Shown here piece after piece: positions 25,206-32,176 of a DNA stretch of 64,000 bases; within the stretch, counting starts at the first letter, position 1, and each line of letters opens with the position of its first letter. Source of the DNA: Stenotrophomonas sp. UBA7346 (GTDB lineage: Bacteria; Pseudomonadota; Gammaproteobacteria; Xanthomonadales; Xanthomonadaceae); the NCBI GenBank assembly GCA_002471015.1, contig DKPB01000081.1, positions 55,991 to 119,990 on the forward strand, given 5' to 3'. The notes beneath the pieces are model-generated. The model had not been told where the DNA came from. It was given only the letters and a program-made list of their open reading frames with translations, and searched no databases. A program made the position numbers and the translations under genes.

Positions 25206-25607
25206 TCAGGCGTTGACGTATGTGCGGATGGCACCCAGTAGTTCGTCGCGGGTAAAAGGCTTGGTCAGGTACTGCTCGGAGCCCACGATGCGGCCACGTG
25301 CCTTGTCGAACAGGCCGTCCTTGGACGACAGCATGATCACCGGGGTGCCCTTGAACAGCTGGTTGCCCTTGATCAGCGCGCAGGTCTGGTAGCCATCCAG
25401 GCGCGGCATCATGATGTCGACGAAGATGATCTGCGGCTGTTGATCGGCGATCTTGGCCAAGGCCTCGAAACCGTCGGTCGCGGTCACGACCTCGCAACCT
25501 TCCCGCTTGAGCAGTGTTTCAGCCGTGCGACGGATGGTCTTCGAGTCGTCGATGACCATCACCTTCAGCCCTGCGAGTTCCCCACCCGCAGCCATGTTTT
25601 CAACCAT
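25206..25607 (-). CDS. pilG: PilG, CheY-like response regulator, first gene of the pil-chp operon
   Basis: The start ATG (25605-25607) has a GGGGA site 9 nt upstream, giving 133 aa; an earlier start at 25637 lies in untranslated leader. Receiver motifs are VMVIDDSKTIRR (D20, D21), D64 in IIFVDIMMPRLDGY, SSKDG and YLTKPFTRDEL. PilG promotes pilus extension, in part through adenylate cyclase or the PilB motor. A perfect -35 TTGACA and an AT-rich -10 lie upstream, together with a CRP-like site. Confidence 0.95.
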   Translation of the reverse strand: MVENMAAGGELAGLKVMVIDDSKTIRRTAETLLKREGCEVVTATDGFEALAKIADQQPQIIFVDIMMPRLDGYQTCALIKGNQLFKGTPVIMLSSKDGLFDKARGRIVGSEQYLTKPFTRDELLGAIRTYVNA

Positions 25608-25664
25608 TAGCAATTTCCCCGGACGCGCGGCCCACACCGAACGTGATGCCGCCGCGAAAGCGCA

Positions 25665-25695
25665 TCTATATCCCAGTCCTGCCCCGAACTGTCAA
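25665..25695 (-). promoter_or_regulatory. Predicted promoter of the pilG-chpC operon
   Basis: TTGACA (25690-25695) and GATATA (25667-25672, spacer 17) or TATAGA (25665-25670, spacer 19) on the minus strand. This is the best sigma-70 match between pilG and gshB and leaves a leader of about 50 nt. Confidence 0.6.
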
Positions 25696-25729
25696 GCAGG
25701 GCACATTTGGCCCGGCTCTGCTGTCAGCC

Positions 25730-25751
25730 TAATGTGATACCAATCCCATTT
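25730..25751. promoter_or_regulatory. Candidate CRP/Clp binding site between pilG and gshB
   Basis: AATGTGAT-ACCA-ATCCCATT matches the CRP consensus (TGTGA-N6-TCACA) at 9 of 10 core positions and has extended flanking symmetry. Clp, the CRP homologue of Xanthomonadaceae, recognises this consensus. The centre lies about 82 bp upstream of the predicted pilG start and about 110 bp upstream of the gshB ATG. Confidence 0.5.
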
Positions 25752-25849
25752 CGAGCGCAGCTCCATTCAGGCTCCACTGTTCCGTTTTTCCGGCTGTGCG
25801 CCCCACGCCCGAACCGCTACCATGACCGCTGCACTGCCGGATTCAAGTC

Positions 25850-26797
25850 ATGCCATTAGATGTCATCGTGGTGATGGACCCCATCGCCCACATCAAGATC
25901 GCCAAGGACACCACGTTTGCCATGCTGCTGGAAGCCCAGCGCCGTGGCCACCGCCTGCACTATGTCCGCCCCGGCGGGCTGTCGCTGCACGGCGGCCAGG
26001 CCCAGGCCGAGGTTGCCCCGCTGCAGGTGCGTGACGACAAGGCAGGCTGGTTCAGCCTGGGCGAGTTCGCGCCACTGGCTTTCGGCCCTGGCCAGATCGT
26101 GCTGATGCGCAAGGACCCGCCGTTCGACGGCGAATACCTGTACGACACCCACATCCTCAGCGTCGCCCAACAGGCCGGCGCGACCGTGGTCAACGACCCC
26201 CAGGGCCTGCGCGACTTCAATGAAAAACTGGCCGCGCTGCTGTTCCCGCAATGCTGCCCGCCCACCCTGGTCAGCCGCAATGCGGCCGAACTGAAGGCTT
26301 TCGTGCTGGAACATGGGCAGGCCGTGCTCAAGCCGCTGGACGGCATGGGTGGGCGCTCGATCTTCCGCAGCGGCACCGGCGACCCCAACCTCAACGTCAT
26401 CCTGGAGACGCTGACCGACGGTGGCCGCCACCTGGCGCTGGCGCAGCGTTTCATTCCGGACATCAGCGCCGGCGACAAGCGCATCCTGTTGATCGATGGC
26501 GTACCGGTGGACTACTGCCTGGCACGCATTCCGCAGGGCGATGAATTCCGTGGCAACCTGGCTGCCGGCGGCCGCGGCGAAGGCCGCCCGTTGAGCGAGC
26601 GCGATCGCTGGATCGCCGCCCAGGTGGGCCCGGAAATGAGGCGCCGCGGCATGCGTTTCGTGGGCCTGGACGTGATTGGCGATTACCTCACCGAGGTCAA
26701 CGTCACCAGCCCGACCTGCGTACGTGAGCTTGACGCCCAGTACGGCCTCAACATCGCCGGCCAGTTGTTCGACGCGCTCGAGGCTGGCCTGGCCTGA
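25850..26797 (+). CDS. gshB: Glutathione synthetase
   Basis: The 315-aa ATP-grasp enzyme joins gamma-glutamylcysteine and glycine. N-terminal VVMDPIAHIKIAKDTTFAML, MRKDPPFDGEYLYDTHIL, VLKPLDGMGGRSIFR, RFIPDISAGDKRILLIDG and the C-terminal VGLDVIGDYLTEVNVTSPT are all family signatures. It is divergent from pilG, and its TGA overlaps the ATG of the downstream tonB gene by one base. The same pilG-gshB-tonB order occurs in Pseudomonas. Confidence 0.97.
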   Translation: MPLDVIVVMDPIAHIKIAKDTTFAMLLEAQRRGHRLHYVRPGGLSLHGGQAQAEVAPLQVRDDKAGWFSLGEFAPLAFGPGQIVLMRKDPPFDGEYLYDTHILSVAQQAGATVVNDPQGLRDFNEKLAALLFPQCCPPTLVSRNAAELKAFVLEHGQAVLKPLDGMGGRSIFRSGTGDPNLNVILETLTDGGRHLALAQRFIPDISAGDKRILLIDGVPVDYCLARIPQGDEFRGNLAAGGRGEGRPLSERDRWIAAQVGPEMRRRGMRFVGLDVIGDYLTEVNVTSPTCVRELDAQYGLNIAGQLFDALEAGLA

Positions 26798-27687
26798 TGT
26801 ACTCCCAGCCTGACGTTCTGCCGGCCGCACCCCGGGTCACCGAGCAACAACGCCTGACCGCCACCTTGGTGCTGTCGGTGCTGGTGCATGGGCTGCTGAT
26901 CCTGGGGGTGGGTTTTGCGGTCAGCGGCAACGCCCCGCTGGTGCCGACCCTGGATGTGATCTTCAGCCAGACCAGTACGCCACTGACACCCAAGCAGGCC
27001 GATTTCCTGGCCCAGGCCAACCAGCAGGGCGGCGGTGACCATGACAAGGCCCAGCGGCCGCGCGATGCGCAGTCCGGCATCGTGCCGCAGGCCCAGGACG
27101 GGCTGGCTCCGATCCCGCTGCAGGCTCAGGCTGCCGCCGCACCGCCACCGCCACAGGCACGGGTGATCACCAGCAGCACGGCCAAGGACGTGGTTGCCAA
27201 CGCGCAGTCGCAGCCTCTGCCCGAACGACCCGATGCCGATGCACCGATGACCGCGCGCGAACAGCGCGATGCCGAAATGGCCCGGCTGGCGGCCGAGGTG
27301 CACCTGCGCTCGGAACAGTATGCCAAGCGACCCAACCGCAAGTTCGTGTCAGCCAGCACCCGCGAATACGCCTACGCCAACTACCTGCGCGCCTGGGTGG
27401 ACCGGGCCGAGCGCGTGGGCAACCTCAACTATCCCGACGAAGCCCGCCAGCGCCGGCTCGCCGGCCAGGTGGTGATCACCGTCGGCGTGCGCCGCGACGG
27501 AACCGTCGAGAGCAGCCGCATCCTGCGCAGCAGCGGCGTGCCCCTGCTTGATGCCACCGCGCTGCGGGTGATCGAACTGGCGCAGCCCTTCCCGGCCCTG
27601 CCCAGGACCGAGGACAACATCGACATCCTGCAGGTCACCCGTACCTGGGTCTTCCTGCCCGGCGGACAGCTGCACGACGATCGCTGA
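26797..27687 (+). CDS. tonB3: Energy transducer TonB (TonB3-like)
   Basis: The 296-aa protein has an N-terminal membrane anchor (LTATLVLSVLVHGLLILGVG, about 20-39), a Pro/Ala/Gln-rich periplasmic region, and a C-terminal TonB domain starting AERVGNLNYPDEARQRRLAG and including GTVESSRILRSSGVPLLD. Its start is coupled to the gshB stop. In P. aeruginosa the gene in the same position, tonB3, is needed for twitching motility, so a pilus-related role is plausible here by synteny. No exbB or exbD gene is nearby. Confidence 0.88.
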   Translation: MYSQPDVLPAAPRVTEQQRLTATLVLSVLVHGLLILGVGFAVSGNAPLVPTLDVIFSQTSTPLTPKQADFLAQANQQGGGDHDKAQRPRDAQSGIVPQAQDGLAPIPLQAQAAAAPPPPQARVITSSTAKDVVANAQSQPLPERPDADAPMTAREQRDAEMARLAAEVHLRSEQYAKRPNRKFVSASTREYAYANYLRAWVDRAERVGNLNYPDEARQRRLAGQVVITVGVRRDGTVESSRILRSSGVPLLDATALRVIELAQPFPALPRTEDNIDILQVTRTWVFLPGGQLHDDR

Positions 27688-27754
27688 GCAACCGGGCCTG
27701 CTAAAACAAGCCGTATGGCGGCCATGCTGAAGGCGCGTACAGCTGCAACATCAT

Positions 27755-28675
27755 TCAGGCGCTGAGTGCGGCCTGCAGCAGATCATCGGCAACGGCCAGC
27801 AGCATCGCGGCGTCATGCAAGGTTTGCCGCCACCCCGCCGGAATGCCCTCCAGTCCGTAATAGGCGCCGGCCAACTGGCCGCAGATGGCTGCCGTGGTAT
27901 CGGCGTCATCACCGAGATTGGCGGCCTTGAGCACAGCGCTGGCGTAATCGTCGGTGGTGGCAAAGCACCATAGTGCAGCCGACAACGCGTCCACCACATA
28001 GCCGCTGCCACGGATTGCAGTCGCGTCCACAGCCACATGATCGCGCAGTGCGAGCGCTGCAATCGCCGGCGCATCCGGCGTTGCCCCATGCCCCAGCAGG
28101 ATGGCCTGTTTGTCGTGACCCGCCAGCGCCATGCGCAACTGCGCGGCAAACAGCATGCAGGCATCCACCGCTTCGGCGGCGGCATGCGTCGTGCGGGAAC
28201 TGTCAGCAGCCATCGTGGCCACCGTCGCCAGGGGGCTGTGCGCGTAGTACATCGCCACCGGCGCAAGACGCATCAACGAGCCATTTCCCGCACTGCTTTC
28301 TGCCTGGCTGCCGCTGAACGGATCACCGCTGCGCAGATAGGCTTCCAGCGCTTGGCTGACGGTGCCACCGATATCGAAACATTCGCCGGTACTGCTCATG
28401 TAACCGTGCCGGTACCAGTTGCAATAGCGGTTCATCTGATCGACCGCATCGAAGCCCCGGCAGTGCAGCAGGCTGTGCGCAAGGCACAGTGCCATCGAGG
28501 TATCGTCGGTCCACTGCCCTGGCTGCAGGCCGAACGGGCCACCGCCGATCATGTCGGTGAGCGGCGCGAAACTTCCCGGGGCGCGGAACTCCAGGGTGGT
28601 CCCAAGCGCGTCACCTACCGCCAAACCCAGCAGGCAGCCGCGGAAACGGGACCGTGCAGGCGCGCGCGCGATCAC
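27755..28675 (-). CDS. ADP-ribosylglycohydrolase family protein (DraG-like)
   Basis: The 306-aa protein starts with GTG (28673-28675), overlapping the tsaB stop by GTGA. It shows the ADP-ribosylglycohydrolase landmarks: RGCLLGLAVGDALGTTLEF, the metal-binding WTDDTSMALCLAHSLL, SAGNGSLMRLAPVAMYYAHS, and the C-terminal NLGDDADTTAAICGQLAGAY. The paired Asp residues bind two Mg ions and cleave ADP-ribose from protein or small-molecule targets. No ADP-ribosyltransferase or nitrogenase gene is nearby, so the target is unknown. Confidence 0.9.
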   Translation of the reverse strand: MIARAPARSRFRGCLLGLAVGDALGTTLEFRAPGSFAPLTDMIGGGPFGLQPGQWTDDTSMALCLAHSLLHCRGFDAVDQMNRYCNWYRHGYMSSTGECFDIGGTVSQALEAYLRSGDPFSGSQAESSAGNGSLMRLAPVAMYYAHSPLATVATMAADSSRTTHAAAEAVDACMLFAAQLRMALAGHDKQAILLGHGATPDAPAIAALALRDHVAVDATAIRGSGYVVDALSAALWCFATTDDYASAVLKAANLGDDADTTAAICGQLAGAYYGLEGIPAGWRQTLHDAAMLLAVADDLLQAALSA

Positions 28676-29379
28676 CCCTTGGCGGCGCGCAGCGCCTGCT
28701 GCTCGACCAGGGTCAAGGCGACGTTGTCACGCAGGTAGGCCGGCTGCACCAGTTCCGGTGCGATGCCCTCGCCGCGCGCCATCGCCGGCACCGCAAGCTT
28801 GAGCACGTCCGAAGCGCGCGGCAGCGCCTGTGCGTCAACGCTGTGCAGGCGCACCTGCAGGCGGCTGGCAAGCGCGCCTTCGCCTGCACCAAAGCCGGTG
28901 CCCACACCGGCCCAGGCACGGCCGTCATCAGGCAGTGCATAGGCATCCGGGGCGATCAGCAGTTCGCGGTCCTGCAGCTGCAGGCTGCCATCGGCATCAC
29001 GCAGGTAACGCGCGGCATAGATCTCGCCCATGCGCGCATCGATGCTGGCCAACACGCAAGGCGCATCCTGCGGCGCACGCAGCGCCAGGGTCTGCAGGGT
29101 AGAGACCGGTAGCAACGGCTTGTCCAGCGCCAGGGCAATGCCCTGGGCAATGGCAATGGCCAGCCGCACGCCGGTGAAGGCCCCCGGGCCACGCCCCAGG
29201 GCAATGCCATCGAGCTGGCTGCGGCTGATGCCTGCTTCGGCCAGCAATTGCTCGGCCCACGGCAGGCTCAATTCGGCATGCCTGCGCGGCGCCACCTCAA
29301 ACCGCTCCAGCACCTGCCCATCCACATACAGGGCAACGGAACAGGCTTCGGTGGCGGTTTCAAAGGCAAGCAGCTTCAT
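28672..29379 (-). CDS. tsaB: tRNA t6A biosynthesis protein TsaB
   Basis: The 235-aa protein starts at the ATG at 29377-29379. It has the ASKHA fold with KLLAFETATEACSVAL at the N-terminus, HAELSLPWAEQLLAEAG, and GIALGRGPGAFTGVRLAIAI. TsaB partners TsaD and TsaE in forming threonylcarbamoyl-adenosine at position 37 of tRNAs. It lies 8 bp after the helicase gene and overlaps the ADP-ribosylglycohydrolase gene, forming one unit. A longer ORF start at 29592 would extend into the helicase gene. Confidence 0.93.
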   Translation of the reverse strand: MKLLAFETATEACSVALYVDGQVLERFEVAPRRHAELSLPWAEQLLAEAGISRSQLDGIALGRGPGAFTGVRLAIAIAQGIALALDKPLLPVSTLQTLALRAPQDAPCVLASIDARMGEIYAARYLRDADGSLQLQDRELLIAPDAYALPDDGRAWAGVGTGFGAGEGALASRLQVRLHSVDAQALPRASDVLKLAVPAMARGEGIAPELVQPAYLRDNVALTLVEQQALRAAKG

Positions 29380-29387
29380 GGCAACAA

Positions 29388-31502
29388 TCACGACAGGGAA
29401 AAGGGAGGGGCAGCAGGGGCCGTGGCTTCCGGCACCGGTTCGGCATCGGCATCGGCCGGCGGCCCATGCTCCGGCGCCCATTGTCGCGCAAAGAAGGCCT
29501 GCACATCGGCCAACTCGCGGGTGCGCCGGAACGGCGGCAGGGAATCCAGGAACACGCGGCCGTAGCCGCGTGAAAGCAGGCGGGGGTCGCACAGCACCAA
29601 CACGCCGCGATCGCTTTCGCTGCGGATCAGCCGGCCCACACCCTGCTTGAGCGCGATCACCGCCTGTGGCAACTGCTCATCACGGAATGGATTGCCGCCC
29701 TCGCGGCGGATCGCTTCCAGCCGGGCCTCGAACACCGGATCGTCGGGCGCGGCAAAGGGCAACTTGTCGATCACCACCACACTGAGCGCATCACCAGCCA
29801 CATCCACGCCTTCACGGAAACTGGCCGAACCCAGCAGCACGCCGTTGCCGGATTCGCGGAAGCGCTGCAGCAGACTGGCGCGCGGCGCTTCACCCTGCAC
29901 GAACAACGGCCACGGCCCACCGCGCAGTGCCTCGGCGGCCTCACGCAGCGCGCGGTGCGAGGCAAACAGCAGGAACGCCCTGCCCTGCGACGCCTCCAGC
30001 ACTGGCCACAAGCTGGCGATCAGCGCCGCCCCGAAGCCACGTGCCGCCGGATCCGGCAACTGCTGCGGCAGGTAGCACAGTGCCTGCTGCTGCCAGTCGA
30101 AGGGGCTGGGTTGCAGCAGGGTATCCGGGTCGTCCAGCCCCAGGCGCGTGGCCAGGTGGCCGAAATCCCCATTGACGGTCAGCGTCGCCGAGGTGAACAC
30201 CCAGGCCGCCATCGAACGCTGGCGATGCTCACGCAGCGGACCGGATACATCCATCGGCGTGCGCTGGCAGCGGAACCCGCGCGGGGTCAGCTCATACCAG
30301 AGCACATCATTGCCAGGCGCGGCCTGCGGGAACAGCGAATCAGCCTCGGCTGCCACCAGCTCGGGCGTGGCAGCGTCCGTCGGCGCGGGGTCGACGTCCC
30401 ATTCGTCCACCGCCGCGATGCTGTCGCCGTCCAGCCAACGCGACAGCCGTGACACCCCTTCCAAGGCACGGGCATGGCAGGCATCCAGTCCCGGCGAGGC
30501 CTCACGCAGCAGCGCCAGTACATCGCGCAACTGCGCGAGCGCTGCCGCCACGTCGTCAAAACCGTCGGCCACGGCAGGGTCCGCCAACGCCCGCCAACGG
30601 GTGCCGCGTGCGGGCAGCTTTTCCATTGCCTCACGCAGCGCGCGCAGCGCCAGCTCCAGCGTCGCCACCGGTTGCTGCAGGCTGGCCTGCGCGCCCGCCA
30701 CACTGCGGCACTCGGCCAGGCAATCGCGCGCCAGTTCCTGCCATGGGCGCATGCCGAAGCCCTCGCCGAAAAAATTGGCCGCCAGCTCCGGCAGCTGGTG
30801 CGCTTCGTCGATGACGAAGGCCTGCGCCCCCGGCAGGATTTCACCGAAGCCTTCCTGCTTGAGCGCCAGATCAGCCAGCAGCAGATGGTGGTTGACCACC
30901 ACCAGGTCGGCCTCCTGTGCGCGCTGGCGGGCGCGTACCACGAAGCAGTCGTTCCAGAACGGACACTCCGTGCCCAGGCAGTTGTCCACGGTCGAGGTGA
31001 CCATGGGCAGCAACGGCGAATCGTCGGCCAGGCCTTCCAGCTCGGCGACGTCGCCGTATTGGGTGCGCCCTGACCAAGCCACGATGCGCTGGAACTGCGC
31101 CACCTGCTCGGGGCTGCTGAAACGCGGCTCGCCGCGCGCCTGGTCCAGGCGGTAGCGGCACAGGTAGTTGGCACGCCCCTTCAGCAGCGCCGCACGATGG
31201 CCAACGCCCAGCGCCGCGCGCACCCGTGGCAGGTCGCGATGGTAGAGCTGGTCCTGCAGGGCGCGGGTGCCGGTGGAAACAATGGTCTTGAGCCCCGACA
31301 GCAGCGCCGGCACCAGGTAGGCATAGGTCTTGCCGGTGCCGGTACCGGCCTCGGCCAGCAACACGTCGCGCTGCTGGAAGGTATCGGCGATGGCCGCGGT
31401 CAGCCGCAGCTGCGCCGGCCGCGGCACGAACGCATCCAGCTGGCGCGCAAGCGCACCGCCTTCATTCAATGCTTCACGGCTGGCGGTGGCTAACGAGGAC
31501 AT
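29388..31502 (-). CDS. yoaA: ATP-dependent DNA helicase, YoaA/DinG family (XPD-like)
   Basis: The 704-aa superfamily 2 helicase has Walker A EAGTGTGKTYAYLVP (K58), DEAH box VIDEAHQLPELAANFF, and four Cys for a 4Fe-4S cluster (NYLCRYRL, then NCLGTECPFWNDCF). The C-terminal motifs VFTSATL, LFASHRALREAAEAL, FREGVDVAGDAL and QGVGRLIRSESDRGVLVL complete the XPD-like core. Members unwind 5'-3' and act in DNA repair; YoaA also binds the chi subunit of polymerase III in E. coli. It is the first gene of the run into tsaB. Confidence 0.93.
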   Translation of the reverse strand: MSSLATASREALNEGGALARQLDAFVPRPAQLRLTAAIADTFQQRDVLLAEAGTGTGKTYAYLVPALLSGLKTIVSTGTRALQDQLYHRDLPRVRAALGVGHRAALLKGRANYLCRYRLDQARGEPRFSSPEQVAQFQRIVAWSGRTQYGDVAELEGLADDSPLLPMVTSTVDNCLGTECPFWNDCFVVRARQRAQEADLVVVNHHLLLADLALKQEGFGEILPGAQAFVIDEAHQLPELAANFFGEGFGMRPWQELARDCLAECRSVAGAQASLQQPVATLELALRALREAMEKLPARGTRWRALADPAVADGFDDVAAALAQLRDVLALLREASPGLDACHARALEGVSRLSRWLDGDSIAAVDEWDVDPAPTDAATPELVAAEADSLFPQAAPGNDVLWYELTPRGFRCQRTPMDVSGPLREHRQRSMAAWVFTSATLTVNGDFGHLATRLGLDDPDTLLQPSPFDWQQQALCYLPQQLPDPAARGFGAALIASLWPVLEASQGRAFLLFASHRALREAAEALRGGPWPLFVQGEAPRASLLQRFRESGNGVLLGSASFREGVDVAGDALSVVVIDKLPFAAPDDPVFEARLEAIRREGGNPFRDEQLPQAVIALKQGVGRLIRSESDRGVLVLCDPRLLSRGYGRVFLDSLPPFRRTRELADVQAFFARQWAPEHGPPADADAEPVPEATAPAAPPFSLS

Positions 31503-31633
31503 GGCTGCGGCGCGGTGATTTAGGGATCAGGAGTGGGGATTGGCGTGCAACCCCGCCCGGCGGCTGTGGGCAGCGCTGTGCTGAAACGCCGCGGCTGTCA
31601 CTTGCCGGTGCGCAATCGCGACGCCCCGCCGGA

Positions 31634-32176
31634 TCAGTACCGCTTGATGCCCGGCACGGTGCAGCCTTCGATCTGCGCATGTGCCGAGACCGCATTTTCC
31701 TTCTCGGCCCGTGCCAGACGCGACTGTTCGATGGTGGCCCAGTGTCGACGACACAGCGGGCCGGTGCGCGAGCCCAGATCCAACGCTTTCCTGGAAAGGG
31801 TTTCGGCACGTGCCCAATCGGCCTGCAACAGGGCGATCTCGGCACGCTCCTGGAGGATGCCCGGGTCGTTCTCCACCTGCAGCAAGGCTTCGTTCAAGGC
31901 CTCGGCCGCGCCGGCCAGGTCGCCCGCCCTGCGCTTGGCGATGGCGGATTCGCGCAGGTCCTCGACCTGCGGGTCGCGCAAGGGCTGCACCGTCAGCTCG
32001 GTGTCGTCGACACCGGCAATCTGCTCCACCGCGGTCATGCGCTGCGCCGGGGTGGTGCTGTCCACCGCTACCGGCGGTGCCGTCGGCGGCGAACTGACGC
32101 AGGCACTGAGCAACAGGGAGGCCGCAGTGGCGGCCAGTACATAACGTATCGGGGACATGGATTTCATGTGCTGCAT
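31634..32176 (-). CDS. Small lipoprotein with TPR-like helical repeats
   Basis: The 180-aa protein begins MQHMKSMSPIRYVLAATAAS and has a lipobox LLLSAC, with C26 as the lipidated Cys. The first ATG (32174-32176) overlaps the mrcB stop as TAATG, implying translational coupling; ATGs at 32167 and 32158 are alternatives that keep the signal. The mature part is Pro-rich, then has two helical TPR-like units (AIAKRRAGDLAGAAEALNEA; AEIALLQADWARAETLSRKA). Coupling to the penicillin-binding protein gene suggests a role near peptidoglycan synthesis, perhaps as an LpoB-like helper, but LpoB similarity was not seen. Confidence 0.7.
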   Translation of the reverse strand: MQHMKSMSPIRYVLAATAASLLLSACVSSPPTAPPVAVDSTTPAQRMTAVEQIAGVDDTELTVQPLRDPQVEDLRESAIAKRRAGDLAGAAEALNEALLQVENDPGILQERAEIALLQADWARAETLSRKALDLGSRTGPLCRRHWATIEQSRLARAEKENAVSAHAQIEGCTVPGIKRY

